Of a DNA stretch of 64,000 bases, positions 49,001 to 64,000 are shown in pieces; position 1 is the stretch's first letter; each line of letters starts with the position of its first letter. The notes under the pieces are model-generated. The model was not told the DNA's origin. It saw only the letters and a list, made by a program, of their open reading frames with translations, and made no database searches. Location: assembly GCA_033239005.1 (NCBI GenBank), contig BSQZ01000001.1, positions 31,989,688-32,053,687 of the forward strand. The letters run 5' to 3'. The stretch is from Lamellibrachia satsuma (Eukaryota > Annelida > Polychaeta > Sabellida > Siboglinidae). A program made the position numbers and the translations under genes.

Positions 49001-50533
49001 GACCGGTTACGGGCAACTGAGTGTACACCACTGTTGTGGTTTTATAAAACAGGTCGAGTTGCGAAAGTATTCGTTTATGTCATAAGTTCAACCGTACATA
49101 CAAGGAGGGACACTGAAAAAGTCCGCAGCCTTTCTTAAGATTAAAAGAATATTTCTACTGTTAACCGTCATGATTAATACGAGTTCTTGGAAGAGAACGC
49201 ACAACCGTATTATTAGACTATCCGATGACAACGTAATTCTTCGTGTCAAAAGGTGCCGTGTTCACACGCATGGCAACTATTGAACTGATAAACCTTTGAG
49301 TACTAGTTGTTGACTGTTCTAAACAATATCAATTATAATAAATAGCAACACATCGCGATAATATCAGTATTTATTTTATAGCAACCAACCATAACGGTTG
49401 AGTCTAGAACAACGGGTTACAGCCATATGGTGCTTGCACTACACAACGTTTGGTGCAAGAACAGTGGGCTACAGCAAATGATGCTTGCACCAGACAATGA
49501 TTGAGTCATGAACCACGAGCTGTAACTGACAGCTTGTAAGTGGTGAATGCCCTAATGCGACGGCCTCTGATGAACAACTACCAATGTTAAAACGAGTCAC
49601 GTACACCTGTATTTCATAGCTACGTAAATGTTGAACAGCGTACCAATCCAATTGTTTACAACTAGAAATGCATATCGATTACGAACTGCTTAACCCATTC
49701 TGTTTTGGTGCGCTGAACTTGACACGTCAGCAGCGGTTACTAAGCGGCCTGTATGTTGAGATTGTGTTATCGATTACAGTTTTTTCCGAACTGTAATTTT
49801 ATTAACCTTGCAAAACCAACACTGTCGACTTTACTTTACAAATCTGTCCTACAATCACACGTCAATATTTCGAACATTAAACAGACGGTTCTACGTGCAA
49901 ACACATTTGTATGACAGGTACATAAAAGGATTCTCTCAATGTTAGGATGCAACCACTAATCAAATCGGACAGGATAATTTCGCATTGATCGTTTGTATGA
50001 TCAACTGAATATAGATTGCTAAAGTGCACATTACACAAATAACCGCTTGCGATACCGGGACATGCTAACCTTGCCAAATATAAGACGCCTCTGCCATAAT
50101 TCAGTAGCGAGGCGATATCCTGATCAACAGATATGTGGTTAAGAAGCCTAATTATTTTTATCAGTTGACTGTGGGAAATATTTATTGTAAACTTCATCTA
50201 CGCGTGTTTGGGAAAAAATCCTTTCGTCTACTGAGTGACGTAGAACATGTATATTCATTGTAGGTGAGTACATAGGGCCGCAGAACACTGGAAGACCACC
50301 GATTATCTTATTGGGCATCACTGATTCGACCAGCCAGACTGTCCACGAACATTAGAAGTTCTCTGCAAACACGTCCTCAATGATAAACAGGCCATTGGGC
50401 TACGCATTAGACGATTGGCATGACAGCTTGCGCGACAACGTGCACGACAGCGTGCACCACTGGTCAGATTTGTGGGTTTTTGAAGCCTTTTTGGTTTATC
50501 TCACGAGTATTTGAGAATGTCGAAAGTTTTGTT

Positions 50534-50862
50534 TTCCTTATGGTACTTGTATTTGTACAAATCATGTTACTCTTATGGTACTCATAGTTCTACAAATTAT
50601 GTTTTTGTTATGGTACTCATAGTTCTACAAATCATGTTTCTCTTATGGTACTCATAGTTGTACAAATTATGTTTCTCTTATGGTACTCATAGTTGTACAA
50701 GTTATGTTTCTCTTATGGTACTCATAGTTGTACAAGTTATGTTTTTCTTATGATACTCATATTTTTACAAATCACGTTTCTCTTATGGTACTCATAGTTG
50801 TATAAATTATGTTTTTCTTAAGATACTCATAGTTGTAAAAATAAAACATTTCTTATGGCACT
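50534..50862. repeat. 35-bp minisatellite, about nine copies
   Basis: Units contain CTTATGGTACTCATAGTTGT and ACAAATTATGTTTCT, with point variation. Confidence 0.9.
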
Positions 50863-52179
50863 TATATGTATAGACATTTGATTTATCTTATGATCTTTGT
50901 TTTTTGCCGGTACGTGTGCATCGACGTGAAGGCAGGGTTTAAAAAACAACTCAAACTGAGATTTTAACTTACGATTGAACATATTGACAAGAACGGAAGT
51001 TTAACGTTAACATTTTGGCATAGCTATGGGCGTGAATTAAACCAGCTGGTCATATAATGTGAGTGACTCTTGGCGTTTGGCAGCTATTTAGCATTTCCTT
51101 CCATGCTAACTACTTAATATGCGTATCACGTGTCACATGTATTTTCTATTTGTACATTACACACAATGCATCCTCTATGTCGTATCACGCTATAATTCAG
51201 CTACGGAAAGAAGATGTATTGAATATCTCGCCAAGTAGGTGCGAAAAACCATACACAGCGTCGTCTATTTTTTCCTTCACACATGCCTGCTTTCATACGG
51301 GAAAAAACATTATTCAATTACGTTCCCCGGATCCTGCAAACGTGACCTACATGCGCTTGTTCCCTTCACAATAGAGCCTACGTTTCCCCGAAATCACGAT
51401 GTCTTGACACAATTTCCCAGGATCATGTTTCACAAAACAATTGAACCCTATCGTTGGTGTTTGACAAAGACATTATTTATGATTATATGGCAAACAACAC
51501 GCAAGCTGATAAGAGTGGCGTTACCTGGTGAACCACGTCAAGTTGTCCTTATAATACAGTCCTGCTCAATGAAGTAAGCACCGTTAATAAATAACGTTTG
51601 TGTCCAACGTTGAACAGTGTTCGTGTTTCTTGTGTTTTCGTTCAAAACACAGGGTTGGATGATGCACCAACAATTTTGCTAGCTTGTGCTTTCTGGGTTA
51701 GCTTTAGTAGCTTACTCGTCATGAAAGCCTACTCATCATCACATGACTGAGAAACCAAGTAGTAGTCGTATTTCAATGAGCAAGACAATAAGTTAGCCAA
51801 GAATGGTGTGGCTGTTTAAATGCATTGACTCATCAATGCAGGAATGCACGTCGGGAATATTACATTAGTTTAATGAGAGGTACGTGTGGTTCGCCTTCGC
51901 CACAAACGCCTATGCTACACATTATTTATTATAAAATCGGTTGCATCCCATTCTGATGGATACGATTATTCGTTCAGATGAATTGGTTACTACTTTGCAC
52001 AGCCTAGTTGTAGCAGTACAAGTAGTTTATTACGTTATCAAGTTGCATTATCACACGATTAGGTCATAGTAAGCCAAATAGGACAGGTTTGTGTTTCTTT
52101 TTCAACACCTTATCAATTACGATGATAGGGTTACAATTACAGAAGAAAAAGCATATGTGGTGATGTAATGCGGACATTG

Positions 52180-54110
<1,931 letters not shown>

Positions 54111-56100
54111 TGGTAACTTGATAAATGTACACTGTACACGCCCAATCTATATAAACCGTATCACATTTCCGTGTACACTAGCATGACTCAATGTGTAACG
54201 GGGGTCAAACCGTCAGCATCACTTACACGTTAAAGACTTAACGTAATTACGTCATTACAGTTGCATTATAACAGGTCATACTTGGTGATAATACAATACA
54301 TTACCTACCAAACCATGACTTAATAATATCTATAGAAGTCGGGTTGCTAGAACGAAAAGGTCTGCTAAGGATGAAATGAAAAGTGATTAGACATGTCCTG
54401 GAGGTGAACATAAACGTTGTATAAAAACAATCCTTTGGCGTGCGTGCGTGCGTGCGTGCACGCGCGCGTGTGTTTGTGTGTGAATTTAAGCTTCATATGC
54501 ACACGAAACTAAACGCGTCCACAGTATTGCTTCCCTGGTCAGCTATGCATAATTCATTGTTGCAAAATTCGCTGTGTTGTAGACAAGTAGACACATTTCT
54601 GACTTCTCATGTGTATTTTACTATCAACAATAATTTATTTATTTTACCAGCTGTCCGTGTCTTTACAGCCAACAGTGCGTCTACATCGTTCAGATTTTAT
54701 GGAAACCTACATGACTCAACCGTTACAGTTGATAACCGTGGCGAGTACACAATGCGGCCTGACAGATGAAGATGTATTCAACATAAACTACACACGAACA
54801 ATACAAACAATACAAACGAACACGGTCATGTAATCAAATGACAACATCTGAATGATTTCAGCTGGTCAAATGCGGTACGGTGTTATGCCGCTCTACTCAA
54901 TATTTGTGTTTTTAGCATGTTCCTCATCATAAATACAATTAGTGACCACGTGACCCGTGTCAGGCGGTCGTTATGTCGCCTGGGACTTGCAGTGAATGCG
55001 AAGCATGTGTGAATGTTTGTCTGAGCCAACACCACGCGGCCCCGACACCACTGACAGCCACTTTGGCGTTAGTAGACGTTAGGAGATCGGCGAGCGTTTA
55101 TATGCATTGCTCAGTGATTAATGTAACACGCCTATATACCTAGAGGGACTGTATCTATATTGTGTGTGGTGAACAGTGGATGTATCAGTGCAACTTTAGG
55201 ATGTTGTGAATATATGTTGTGCCAACGTCATGCTGGTTGTTCATAGTAGCACTTATCCTGGAAAGTATGTTCACTGCTGCCGTTATGAATGTGCTGTATT
55301 GTAGACTAATCGGATTTATATATGGGCTGGTGAGGTCAAATAAGGTTGACTGCGTGTCACATCTAGTGCATGAAAACAAGCATAACGCATGGACTGATGT
55401 GTATGTGTGCAGTTGCATTCTGGTCAACTAAATATGAAAGAAGCACGGGGTCGCCCGTGAATTATATGCACTGTTACAACATCCAGTACTTGGAGATTAT
55501 GTATAAGTTCGTGAATGAGCTGCGTATACGTAAATAACAAGGGCAGAGGAGCGACTGGGTTGACTTGTTGAAGGAAAGCAGACATGAAAGAAAGAATGAT
55601 GGATGTATAAGAGGAAAGAAGAACGAACGAACAAACGAATGAACGAAAGGACGGACGGATGGATGGGTGGATGGATGGGTATGCAGAGGATGGTATGAGG
55701 ATGGATGTATAATTTGGCATAATATTGGTAGACAATAGAGTTACAAACATGGTAGCATGATTTAATTTCAGAATATATGAATATACAGAACGGCTGATTT
55801 GTCATAACACAATTCATCTGACTGTACACAACGATATTATCAGACGATGTCTCGAAAAGTTGGGGATTGCAGCAACAACATTCCGCATGCATGTGCAAGA
55901 AAACAAATCACAACATTGCATTGGCCCCGTAGAAAGGCCAATGTTTACACGTGTGTAGATAAACATCCGCGTCTTGATTAACTGCGGTGCGGCAAAATAT
56001 CCAAGACAGCATCAGAACTCAATTATTGATACCATTCAACATAGTATTCGGACCGTCAACATCAATAATTAGAATTTGTATACGAAAATGTATGACCTAC

Positions 56101-59100
56101 CTCGTGTCACTTTGATCTCCCTGTCGAAGCCGTCATTGCCAGTTTCACGCGGCACGGTCCTGCTCTTCTTTTTTGTTGTCGTCGTTGTCGTCGTCTTCTT
56201 TGTGTTGTCAAACATGTTCACAAGATGTCGCGGTGGTTGCCTTTGGCCGTACACCTTCGTCGTGGTCTCGCGGTGGATGCGGGACAGGTCCTGGTCGCTC
56301 GAGTACATGGGATTCTCGCGGCTCTGGAAGTAATGGCCGTGGAAGGGGTTGACGTTGTCCTCGACGACCACCTCGTCAGATTCATTCTCCTCGACGATGT
56401 CGACAACCCGCGGGGCGCCCGTCGTGTCGATGGAGTTCTTGATGAGGATGCTGCCACGAACGACCTGCGGCAGGTTCTCGGCGCTGTGCAGGCCGTAGTT
56501 GTTGTAATCCTCCACCGGCGACAGGTACTGCTCCAGGTCATCCTCCGTCTGCCGGACATTGCCGTTCATCACGACGCGATCCCGGTCCTGGCGCTGCGTC
56601 TCCGTCACCGACCTGACGTAGTATTTCTGCCCTGAACCCTGCGCCGGTGATGGCGGCTGTTGGTCGGTGGGCTTGTAGCCCATCGTCATCGTTTGGTTGA
56701 TCTGCATGCTAAAATTCGACTTGGGGCCGCCGCCGCCGCCGCCGCCGTTGCCGACCGAATAATGAGATGTATTCTGCTCGAATTGGCGGCTGCTGTTGCT
56801 GCTGCTGCAGGCGCTGACAAGCGGCGGTGGAGGGCTTATTCCGTCTGAGTGGACCCGGGTAACACTGTAACCGCCGTCGTATTGCGGCCTCGGTGAGATG
56901 TTCTGCACGGCATAGATACGCTCCTCCCTCGTCGTCATTGCCTGGCCCCCTCCCCCGTCAAGGTACTGTACGGGGGCCGTCTGAATCACCTCGCCGTACG
57001 GCACGCCATCGTTGACATAGCCAAATGACGAGTCGTGTATCTGTGTTTCGTCAACATAGCGCGACGTGCGACTGCCAGGTCGACTCGGTGTCCCGGTGCT
57101 CTTCAGCTTCAGCGTGATGTGGTAGTTTTCCCCTCGTTTGTCAGCGTCCCGCAGCTCCGGGTCGATGCCCAGATCCTGCAGATCTCCCATGGACTCGGCC
57201 TGGTTCAAAGTGTACGAGGTCTGGTCCCGATAGCGCAGGTCCGGGTGCTGGGGAGGCGCAGATATGATACGGTCCTGCATGGCCCGCTGCACCGAGTACT
57301 TACCGCTCGTCGGCTTCCATCGGTACAGCGGTTCGCTGTAGGCCGAGTGCGTCTCCAGGTCGCTCGTGTAGGCGCCGCCGTCCAGTCGCACCTGGGTGAC
57401 GTTGGCTGGTCTGGACCTGGCTGAGTTCCGCCTCACTGGTATACGACCCGTGTGTGACTCGTCCACTCGAAGGTAGCGCGTCTTCGTCGACGATGACCGT
57501 GTCCCGTCGCGCATGTTGGAGTTCGCGACGACCACGGTGGCAGGAGGCTGTCCTGTTGGCTGATGTTCGCACTCGTAGTAATATCCGTTGTAGTCGTTGG
57601 GGAATCCGCGCTGCGCCGCACGCCAGCCGCCGTCTCCACTCTGTGTGATGACTGTCTTGTAGCCGCGAGGAGCTCGCCGTTGACATGCGTGACGGGCAGG
57701 GGGCGTGTCCACCATGTATGGAGACGACGATAGATCACCAGCGCGTCGTCCGTCCATATTCACCTGCACGGTGAGCGGCTGCAGCAGCGGCGCCCGGGCG
57801 GCCCGCGGCGCTAAATCACGGCCGCGGCTCGTCACGGTCGAGCTGCGCGTACGCTGCTGCTGACGTTGTGCGCGAGGCCGCGCGTAGCGGACACGCACGG
57901 CCGACCACGCCGCCGACTCGTCCTCGCTGCTGCTTGCAGTGCTGCGACGTGGCGTCGACAGAGGCGAGTCCGGCCACTGCCTCGGTCCTCCGTACGTCAC
58001 TGGGTGCGACGGTTGATTGTCGAGAACCCTCACGATCAGACCACCCGAGAAGCCTCGGTCCGGTCTCTGTAGAGTGCTCTCTCTTTCGCTTGAAGCCCAG
58101 TAGTTTCTTTCAGTAGTGTGTGTGTCATTCGCCAGGCGGCGACCGCTGTAGGTGTACGCTCCGTTGAACTGTGGCGGCTCGTTGCTATGCAACACGCCTG
58201 AAGCTAAAATCGTATCGATCACAGCTTGGTCCGTGCTATCTCGGGCGGTGTAGTCGAAGTCAGTTCTTTTAACCCAGCCCTCTGGCTGTTTTTCAACAAC
58301 TGTCACGCTGCTGTGTGTATCGGACAATGTGCTGTTCGAGTCGTTGTCACCTATGTCGACCATTGACAATAGCCCGTTGTTTTCATTCCTCTCATCTCCA
58401 TCCATTGCAGTTACCTCTACCTGTCTGAACGAATGGCCGTACCCCGTCGACGAGTGGTGATTAACAGTCGCAGCTTCAGTTTGTTCTCTACTTTCAACTG
58501 TATTCACATAAGCCTGTCTTTGGTTCGAATTTTGCTGTTCCGGGACTCTATCAGATGTGTTTCCATAACGATCCCCGAGCGCCGTCTCGATTTGGTAAGA
58601 ATGCGAATGAATAGTGGGTTCGTTCTCATTCGCAAACTCCAGACTCGGAACCTGTTCCTGCGATGCCATTGCAGCGGCATCGCCAGCGGTTTCGTCGATC
58701 GATTCGACAGTGAACTCTTCGTATGTATCCTGTTGATTTTGATCCGACCCCTCAGTGGGCGACCTATATTCCATTTCGGTCGATGCTATTGCCGCACGCA
58801 GCGATGCTTTTTCTGGAGGACCGGCGGAGTTAACTTTTGTTGTTAGTTTGCGTCTTTTGTCAGTGTGATTCACGCCTGAACTCTCATAGACCGTAGCCGG
58901 TTCAACGGCACTGTCTTCAGTCGCTATGTTCGGCTCAGGGTCAGGTACAGCACTGTCGTCGTTATGTTCACTGTGCTCTGAGTCAGACACCTGTATCAAG
59001 CTAGTCGTGACTTCCGATACACTGCCGCTCGACAAAGCCGCCTTCTTAGCGTGGAATTCCAACAACTGTTTGTGCAGTGATGATTTCTGATCCTTCGTCG

Positions 59101-62100
59101 CCTCTTCCGCCACGCCGACTTCCTCCATCGTGACGTCCCTTCCGGTGTCAGCGCTTATGGCGGATAACGCCGTTGACTCGGGCCGACTGTGAGCCGAATA
59201 CGACAGTCGCTCGCCCGTCACTTCTTCCCCTGTTTCCATTTGGGTCTTCCGCAGCACGACGCCGTACCCAGCGTCTTCGTGGTTCCCGAAGGTCCGATTG
59301 AGTCCGGCTTCCAATACTTGCTTATTTAGTCCCTCCCTGGTCTGTCGCAGGAGCTCCGACTCCCGATCAGTCGCCGTGTCTTGCAGCTGCCGTTGCTCGG
59401 CGGCCTGTGTCTCGACCGCTTCGTGCGGTTTACGTGATGTCAGATCTTGCGCCTTTTTCTTTATCTCACCGGCCATCTTCATGTCAATGATTGGACGGAA
59501 GCCACGTCGGGCCAAGTCCTGTCGGACCGCCTCAGCGCTGACAGGACTCTTGCCTGCGTCTGTGTTTTCCTCGCCATTGTCTTTACGCAGCGGTTCGGCT
59601 TCGAACGATGCTGGTTCCGCCGTTGGAGTGTCGATGCCTTCGATGGGGAATTTGAACCCGGCTGACGACGGCGTCGTCCCGGACGACGTCGGGGTCTTCT
59701 CGCGTCTTTGCAGCGAGGAACTGTCAATGCAGCCGCCTGTAAGCTGCATGTTCTTGAAGACATCCTTGACGAGGGTACCGACCGTCCCCTCCCGAACCAG
59801 CTCCCGCACCTCGTGTACAGGTGACGTGGCGTTCCACGCGATCGGCTTGTGTCCCGCATTGTCCCGCGGCACCGTGTTGTAACTCTTCACCGAGTCGTCC
59901 GCTGGAGAGAACTCATCGTCCGGTTCCGTCCTGGCTCGCTTCCTCCTGTCTAGCGAGGACGACTGGCTAGTTGCGCTGCTGGGACTGAGTGGCGTGAGCC
60001 CGCCCATCAACGTGCTAAGTTTAGCTTTGAACTCATCATTCTGTAGCACGGAGGGAGACACAACCATGGTTTCGGTGGTGTCGCCTGTCGCCTGGTTACG
60101 GCCAGACACATCCGACGCTCTGCTGCCGGTGCGCGAAAGGGATAGAGTCGTCGGTCGCTTCAAGGCAGGTGGACTCGTGGCAGGCGGTTCACCTAATATT
60201 GATTCCGCACCGAGCGCCTGCGTTGATGCCATCGTTAACGCCATCTGTCTAGCTGAACTCGACCCGTCTACCGACCGCCGACTGCCACTAGATTCGGACC
60301 GACTGATCGCATTGGTTCGCTGAGCGCTATGTGAGCTGCTCTCCGTCGTCGTGATGTCCCGATAAGCGACGGCGATATTGGTGCGAAACTGGCCTGGCGG
60401 TCGGTTCTGTTTTACCGGCTTTAGTGACGAGACGCTCGCGACAGGTAACGCTTCGCTTGGTTCTCGTGACGCTCGCGACGGTTCTGGCGCCGCCGAATTG
60501 ACCGATGTTCCGTCACGCCTGGCCGCCTGGCTGCTGCCGCTCGAAAGGGAAGTTTGCGAAAAGTGTGCGACTGAATTGGTTGCACTCGAAATGTTGCCAT
60601 CGGCATTCGCCACATGAGTTGAGTCCATCGATGACGTAACATGAACATTTAGTCCGGTTCTGCTTCCAGCTAAGCTGCTGCCAGCCGATTTGGGGTCGTC
60701 AGTCATCAGCTTATGAACACCTTGAGCTGATGATTTGTTCATCGAGTCGGAATGATTACTGTCACTGCGCGTAACAGTAAATATCCCGGTATTGTCGTCA
60801 ACATAGGTTGCATCCATACTAAATAGACCCGGTTCCCTGTTGAGGGATGTCATTGATGTGCGCATGCTTGATCTGTCGCTTTCTGCTTCCTGTTTTTTGC
60901 CAACCACAGAAGAACCACGGCTGACGTCACGGTTGATACTTTCCATTGATCCAGATATGCCTTGTGTGACATCATCTCCCCCAGACTTCACGGAACCGCT
61001 ATCTGCGTAACTACTCCGGGCTGTGGCTCCCTTCGTAAGGTTACGCACGATATCTTGTGCAGAAGATGCGTTCACACCCACTGAACCAGAGCGATTGCTG
61101 TCATTACGCATCAAGGCGGGTCTCCCGATATTTTCGCCAGAGGGAGCGTTCATGCGAAACGAACCTGGCTCTCTCGTGAGTGATATCATTGACGCGCGCT
61201 TGCTCGAAGTACCGCTTTCTGTTTCCGGTGCCCTATCGATAGAAGACGTGCTTCCGCGGAGGTCATACGTGACGTTTTCCTTGGACATGTAAATGTCGGG
61301 CGTGACGTCACCGTTCCCCGACCTTGTGGACGAGCTTTCTGCGTAGCTAGCATGAGCTTTGACCTCCGCCATGAAGTTTTGAACGATGTCTTCAGTAGAA
61401 GATGTGTTTACACCCGCTGTGCCAGACCGGTTGCTGTTACTGCGCAACATGGAGGGTGGTCTGTCATCATCGCCAGGGGGCGCGGTCATGTCGTAGGATC
61501 CCGTCTCTGTGTGGTCTGACATCGCAGACGAGCGTTTACTTGATGTGCCGATGGTTGTTTCTCTTTCCCTGCCAATATAAGAACCGTTTCTACTGACGTC
61601 ATGCGTGATGCTCTCTTGTGAGCGATATATATCTGGTGTGGGTGTCACGTCCCCTCCCCCTGAGTTAACGGAACCGGTTTCTTCATAGGTAACCTGAGCG
61701 GTGGCTTCAGCCGTTAGATTCTGAACGACGTACTGAGCAGAAGATCTATCCACACCCACCGATCCAGAACGGCTGCTGCCATTACGCCCTAATGCGAGCC
61801 TGCCGATATTGTCGCCAGAGGGCGCGTTCATTTGAAACGAACCCGGTTGTCTGCTGACTGATGTCGTCGATGTGCGCCTGCTCGATGCTGTTTCTGCTGC
61901 CCTGCTGACCGATGAAGCATTTCTGCTGACATCATGCACAAGGCTTTCCCTTGATCGGTATATGACCGGTGGTACGTCACCATCACCATATTTCGTGGAC
62001 CCTGCGTAGCTTGCTTGACTTCTGGTATCCGCCATGAAGTCCTGAACGATGTCTTCAGCAGAATACCTGTTTACCCCAATTGAGCCAGAACGATTGCTGC

Positions 62101-64000
62101 CATTACGCGTCAAGGCGAGTGTCGCGATATTGTCGCCAGATGGCATGTTCGTGTTATACGAACCTGGATCTCGGTTGACTGACAACATCGATGCGCGCTT
62201 GCTTGCTGTTCCGCTAGCTGTTTCTGGTTTCGCGTCTCCGGACGAACCACTTCTGTCTACGTAACGCGTGATGTTTTCCATTGACCTATATGTGACGTCA
62301 CCTCCCCCTGACTTCACGGATCCATATTCTGCATGGCTAGCTTGAGCTGTGGCGTCCGTCATAAGATTCTGAACGATGTCTTGTGCAGAAGATCTGTTTA
62401 CTCCCACTGAGCCAGAACGATTACTGCCATTACGCATCAAAGCGAGTCTGCCAATGTTGTCGCCAGAGGGTGCGTTCAGGTGGTACGAACCTGGCTCACG
62501 GTTGATTGATATTGTTGATGTCCGCTTGCTGGAGGGGCCGCTAGCTGCTTCCGGTTCCGCGCCGACGGAAGAATCGCTTCCTTCGAAGTCACGCGTGATG
62601 TTTTCCCTTGACCGATATATAACCGGTGTGACGTCACCTCCCTCTGACTTCACGGATCCATTTGTTGTGTGGCTAGCTTGAGCTGTGGCGTCCGTCATAA
62701 GATTCTGAATGATGTCTTGTGCAGAAGATCTGTTTACTCCCACAGAGCCAGAACGATTACTGCCATTGCGCATCAATGCTAGTCTCCCAATATTGTCACC
62801 AGAGGTCGCGTTCATGTGATACGAGCCTGGATCTCGGCTAACTGATATTGTCGATGCGCGCTTGCTTGAGGTGCCGCTAGCTGTTTCCGGTTCCGCGTCT
62901 CCGGAAGAACCGCTTCTGTCTACGTCACGCGTGATGTTTTCCACTGACCTATATATAACCGGTGTGACGTCACCTCCCCCTGACTTCACGGATCCATATT
63001 CTGCATGGCTAGCTTGAGCTGTGGCGTCCGTCATAAGATTCTGAACGATGTCTTGTGCAGAAGATCTGTTTACTCCCACTGAGCCAGAACGATTACTGCC
63101 ATTACGCATCAAAGCGAGTCTGCCAATGTTGTCGCCAGAGGGTGCGTTCAGGTGGTACGAACCTGGCTCACGGTTGGCTGATATTGTTGATGTCCGCTTG
63201 CTGGAGGGGCCGCTAGCTGCTTCTGGTTGCGCGCCGACGGAAGAACCGCTTCTTTCGAATTCACGCGTGATGTTTTCACTTGACCGATATATAACCGGTG
63301 TGACGTCACCTCCCCCTGACTTCACGGATCCATGTGTTGCGGGGCTAGCTTGAGCTGTGGCGTCCTTCATAAGATTCTGAATGATGTCTTGTGCAGAAGA
63401 TCTGTTTACTCCCACAGAGCCAGAACGATTACTGCCATTACGCATCAATGCTAGTCTCCCAATATTGTCACCAGAGGTCGCGTTCATGTGATACGAACCT
63501 GGATCTCGGCTAACTGATATTGTCGATGCGCGCTTGCTTGAGGTGCCGCTAGCTGTTTCCGGTTCCGCGTTTACGTCACGCATAATGTTTTCATTTGACC
63601 GATATATAACCGGTGTGATGTCACCGTCATCTGACTTCACGGACCCACTTTCTGCGTAACTAGCTTTAGCTGTGCCGTCCATCATGAGATTCTGTACGAC
63701 GTCTTGTGCGGAATACCTGTTTACCCCCATATAATCAGAACGGCTACTGTCATTGTGCATCATGGCGAGTCTCTCGTTATTGTCGTCTGAGTCCACAGTA
63801 ATATCATATGATCCCGATACTGAGACGTTTGATGTCATCGAAGCCCGCTTGCTCGATCTAGAGCTGGTTGGTTCTGGTTCTCTGTCGACTGAAGAACTGC
63901 TTTTGCTAACGTCACGTGAGATGCTTTCCCTTGACCGATATATAACCGGTGTGACGTCAACGTCCCCAAACTCAACGATGCCTTGAGCAGAAGATCCGTT
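56101..64000 (-). CDS. giant exon with about ten 112-residue tandem repeats (partial at 5')
   Basis: The frame is open from the window edge; the first Met at 63838 is internal, since 54 in-frame codons precede it with repeat sequence. From that Met, residues 1 to about 1,050 are ten units of 105-112 residues with the core SGDNIGRLALMRNGSNRSGS, then VGVNRSSAQDIVQNLM, GGGDVTPVIYRS and SSKR(A/T)S. Units 2-3 and 4-5 are near-identical dimers (672 bp). After that comes a long Ser/Thr/Glu-rich, apparently disordered region with Arg-rich blocks, a Gly run (about 2366) and a Thr run between lysines (about 2549). No signal peptide or membrane segment is seen. The frame runs 32 bases past the donor to a stop, so intron retention would truncate the protein. 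Function unknown; a scaffold or cytoskeletal role is only a guess. Confidence 0.85.
60660..64000 (-). repeat. coding tandem repeat, 336-bp unit, with 672-bp dimer
   Basis: DNA-level repeats underlie the protein units. Positions 62699 and 63371 begin near-identical stretches exactly 672 bp apart, so a two-unit block was copied recently. Single units in the dimer differ more from each other than from their counterparts. All length changes keep frame. Confidence 0.88.

Overview
This is a eukaryotic, animal nuclear window. It shows AT-rich intergenic DNA, intron-containing tRNA-Tyr genes, CR1-like and endonuclease/reverse-transcriptase type LINE remnants, very long microsatellites, exons with GT-AG splice sites, and a homeobox. 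The mix fits a marine invertebrate, but the phylum cannot be fixed by eye. Most open frames here are products of tandem repeats.

Layout. (1) 1-13165 is a large tandem duplication: unit A about 1-7032, unit B about 7033-12685, and the start of a third unit C at 12686-13165. Each full unit carries an intron-containing tRNA-Tyr, two decayed tRNA-Tyr copies, a decayed promoter relic, a LINE fragment, and an intronless gene for a 103-residue protein whose mRNA would end in a perfect replication-dependent histone-type stem-loop with a downstream purine element. A third copy of that gene (23518-23829), a truncated fourth copy with a ruined stem-loop (25985-26037) and another tRNA-Tyr (27217-27306) lie in inverted orientation. 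(2) 13616 to about 19460, minus strand, is a six-coding-exon gene for a divergent homeodomain protein of about 376 residues. Every junction keeps frame, and the homeodomain is split exactly at position 46/47. (3) 19940-32480 is repeats, satellites and unassigned DNA, including a 318-bp pure (GGGC)n block. (4) 32487-64000, minus strand, appears to be one very large gene. A giant exon (56101 to beyond 64000, more than 2,600 codons) encodes about ten tandem units of about 112 residues and a long low-complexity tail. A 19-kb intron holding an uninterrupted (AC)963 follows, then six small exons ending at a stop at 32487. I do not recognise the protein.

The most unusual content is the histone-stem-loop gene family that is not a histone I recognise, repeatedly linked to tRNA-Tyr; the homeobox gene with Tyr at the normally invariant Trp48; and the giant repeat exon with a recently duplicated two-unit repeat. 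No database search was possible. Family names rest on motifs read directly from the sequence, and exon joins rest on splice sites and reading-frame phase.
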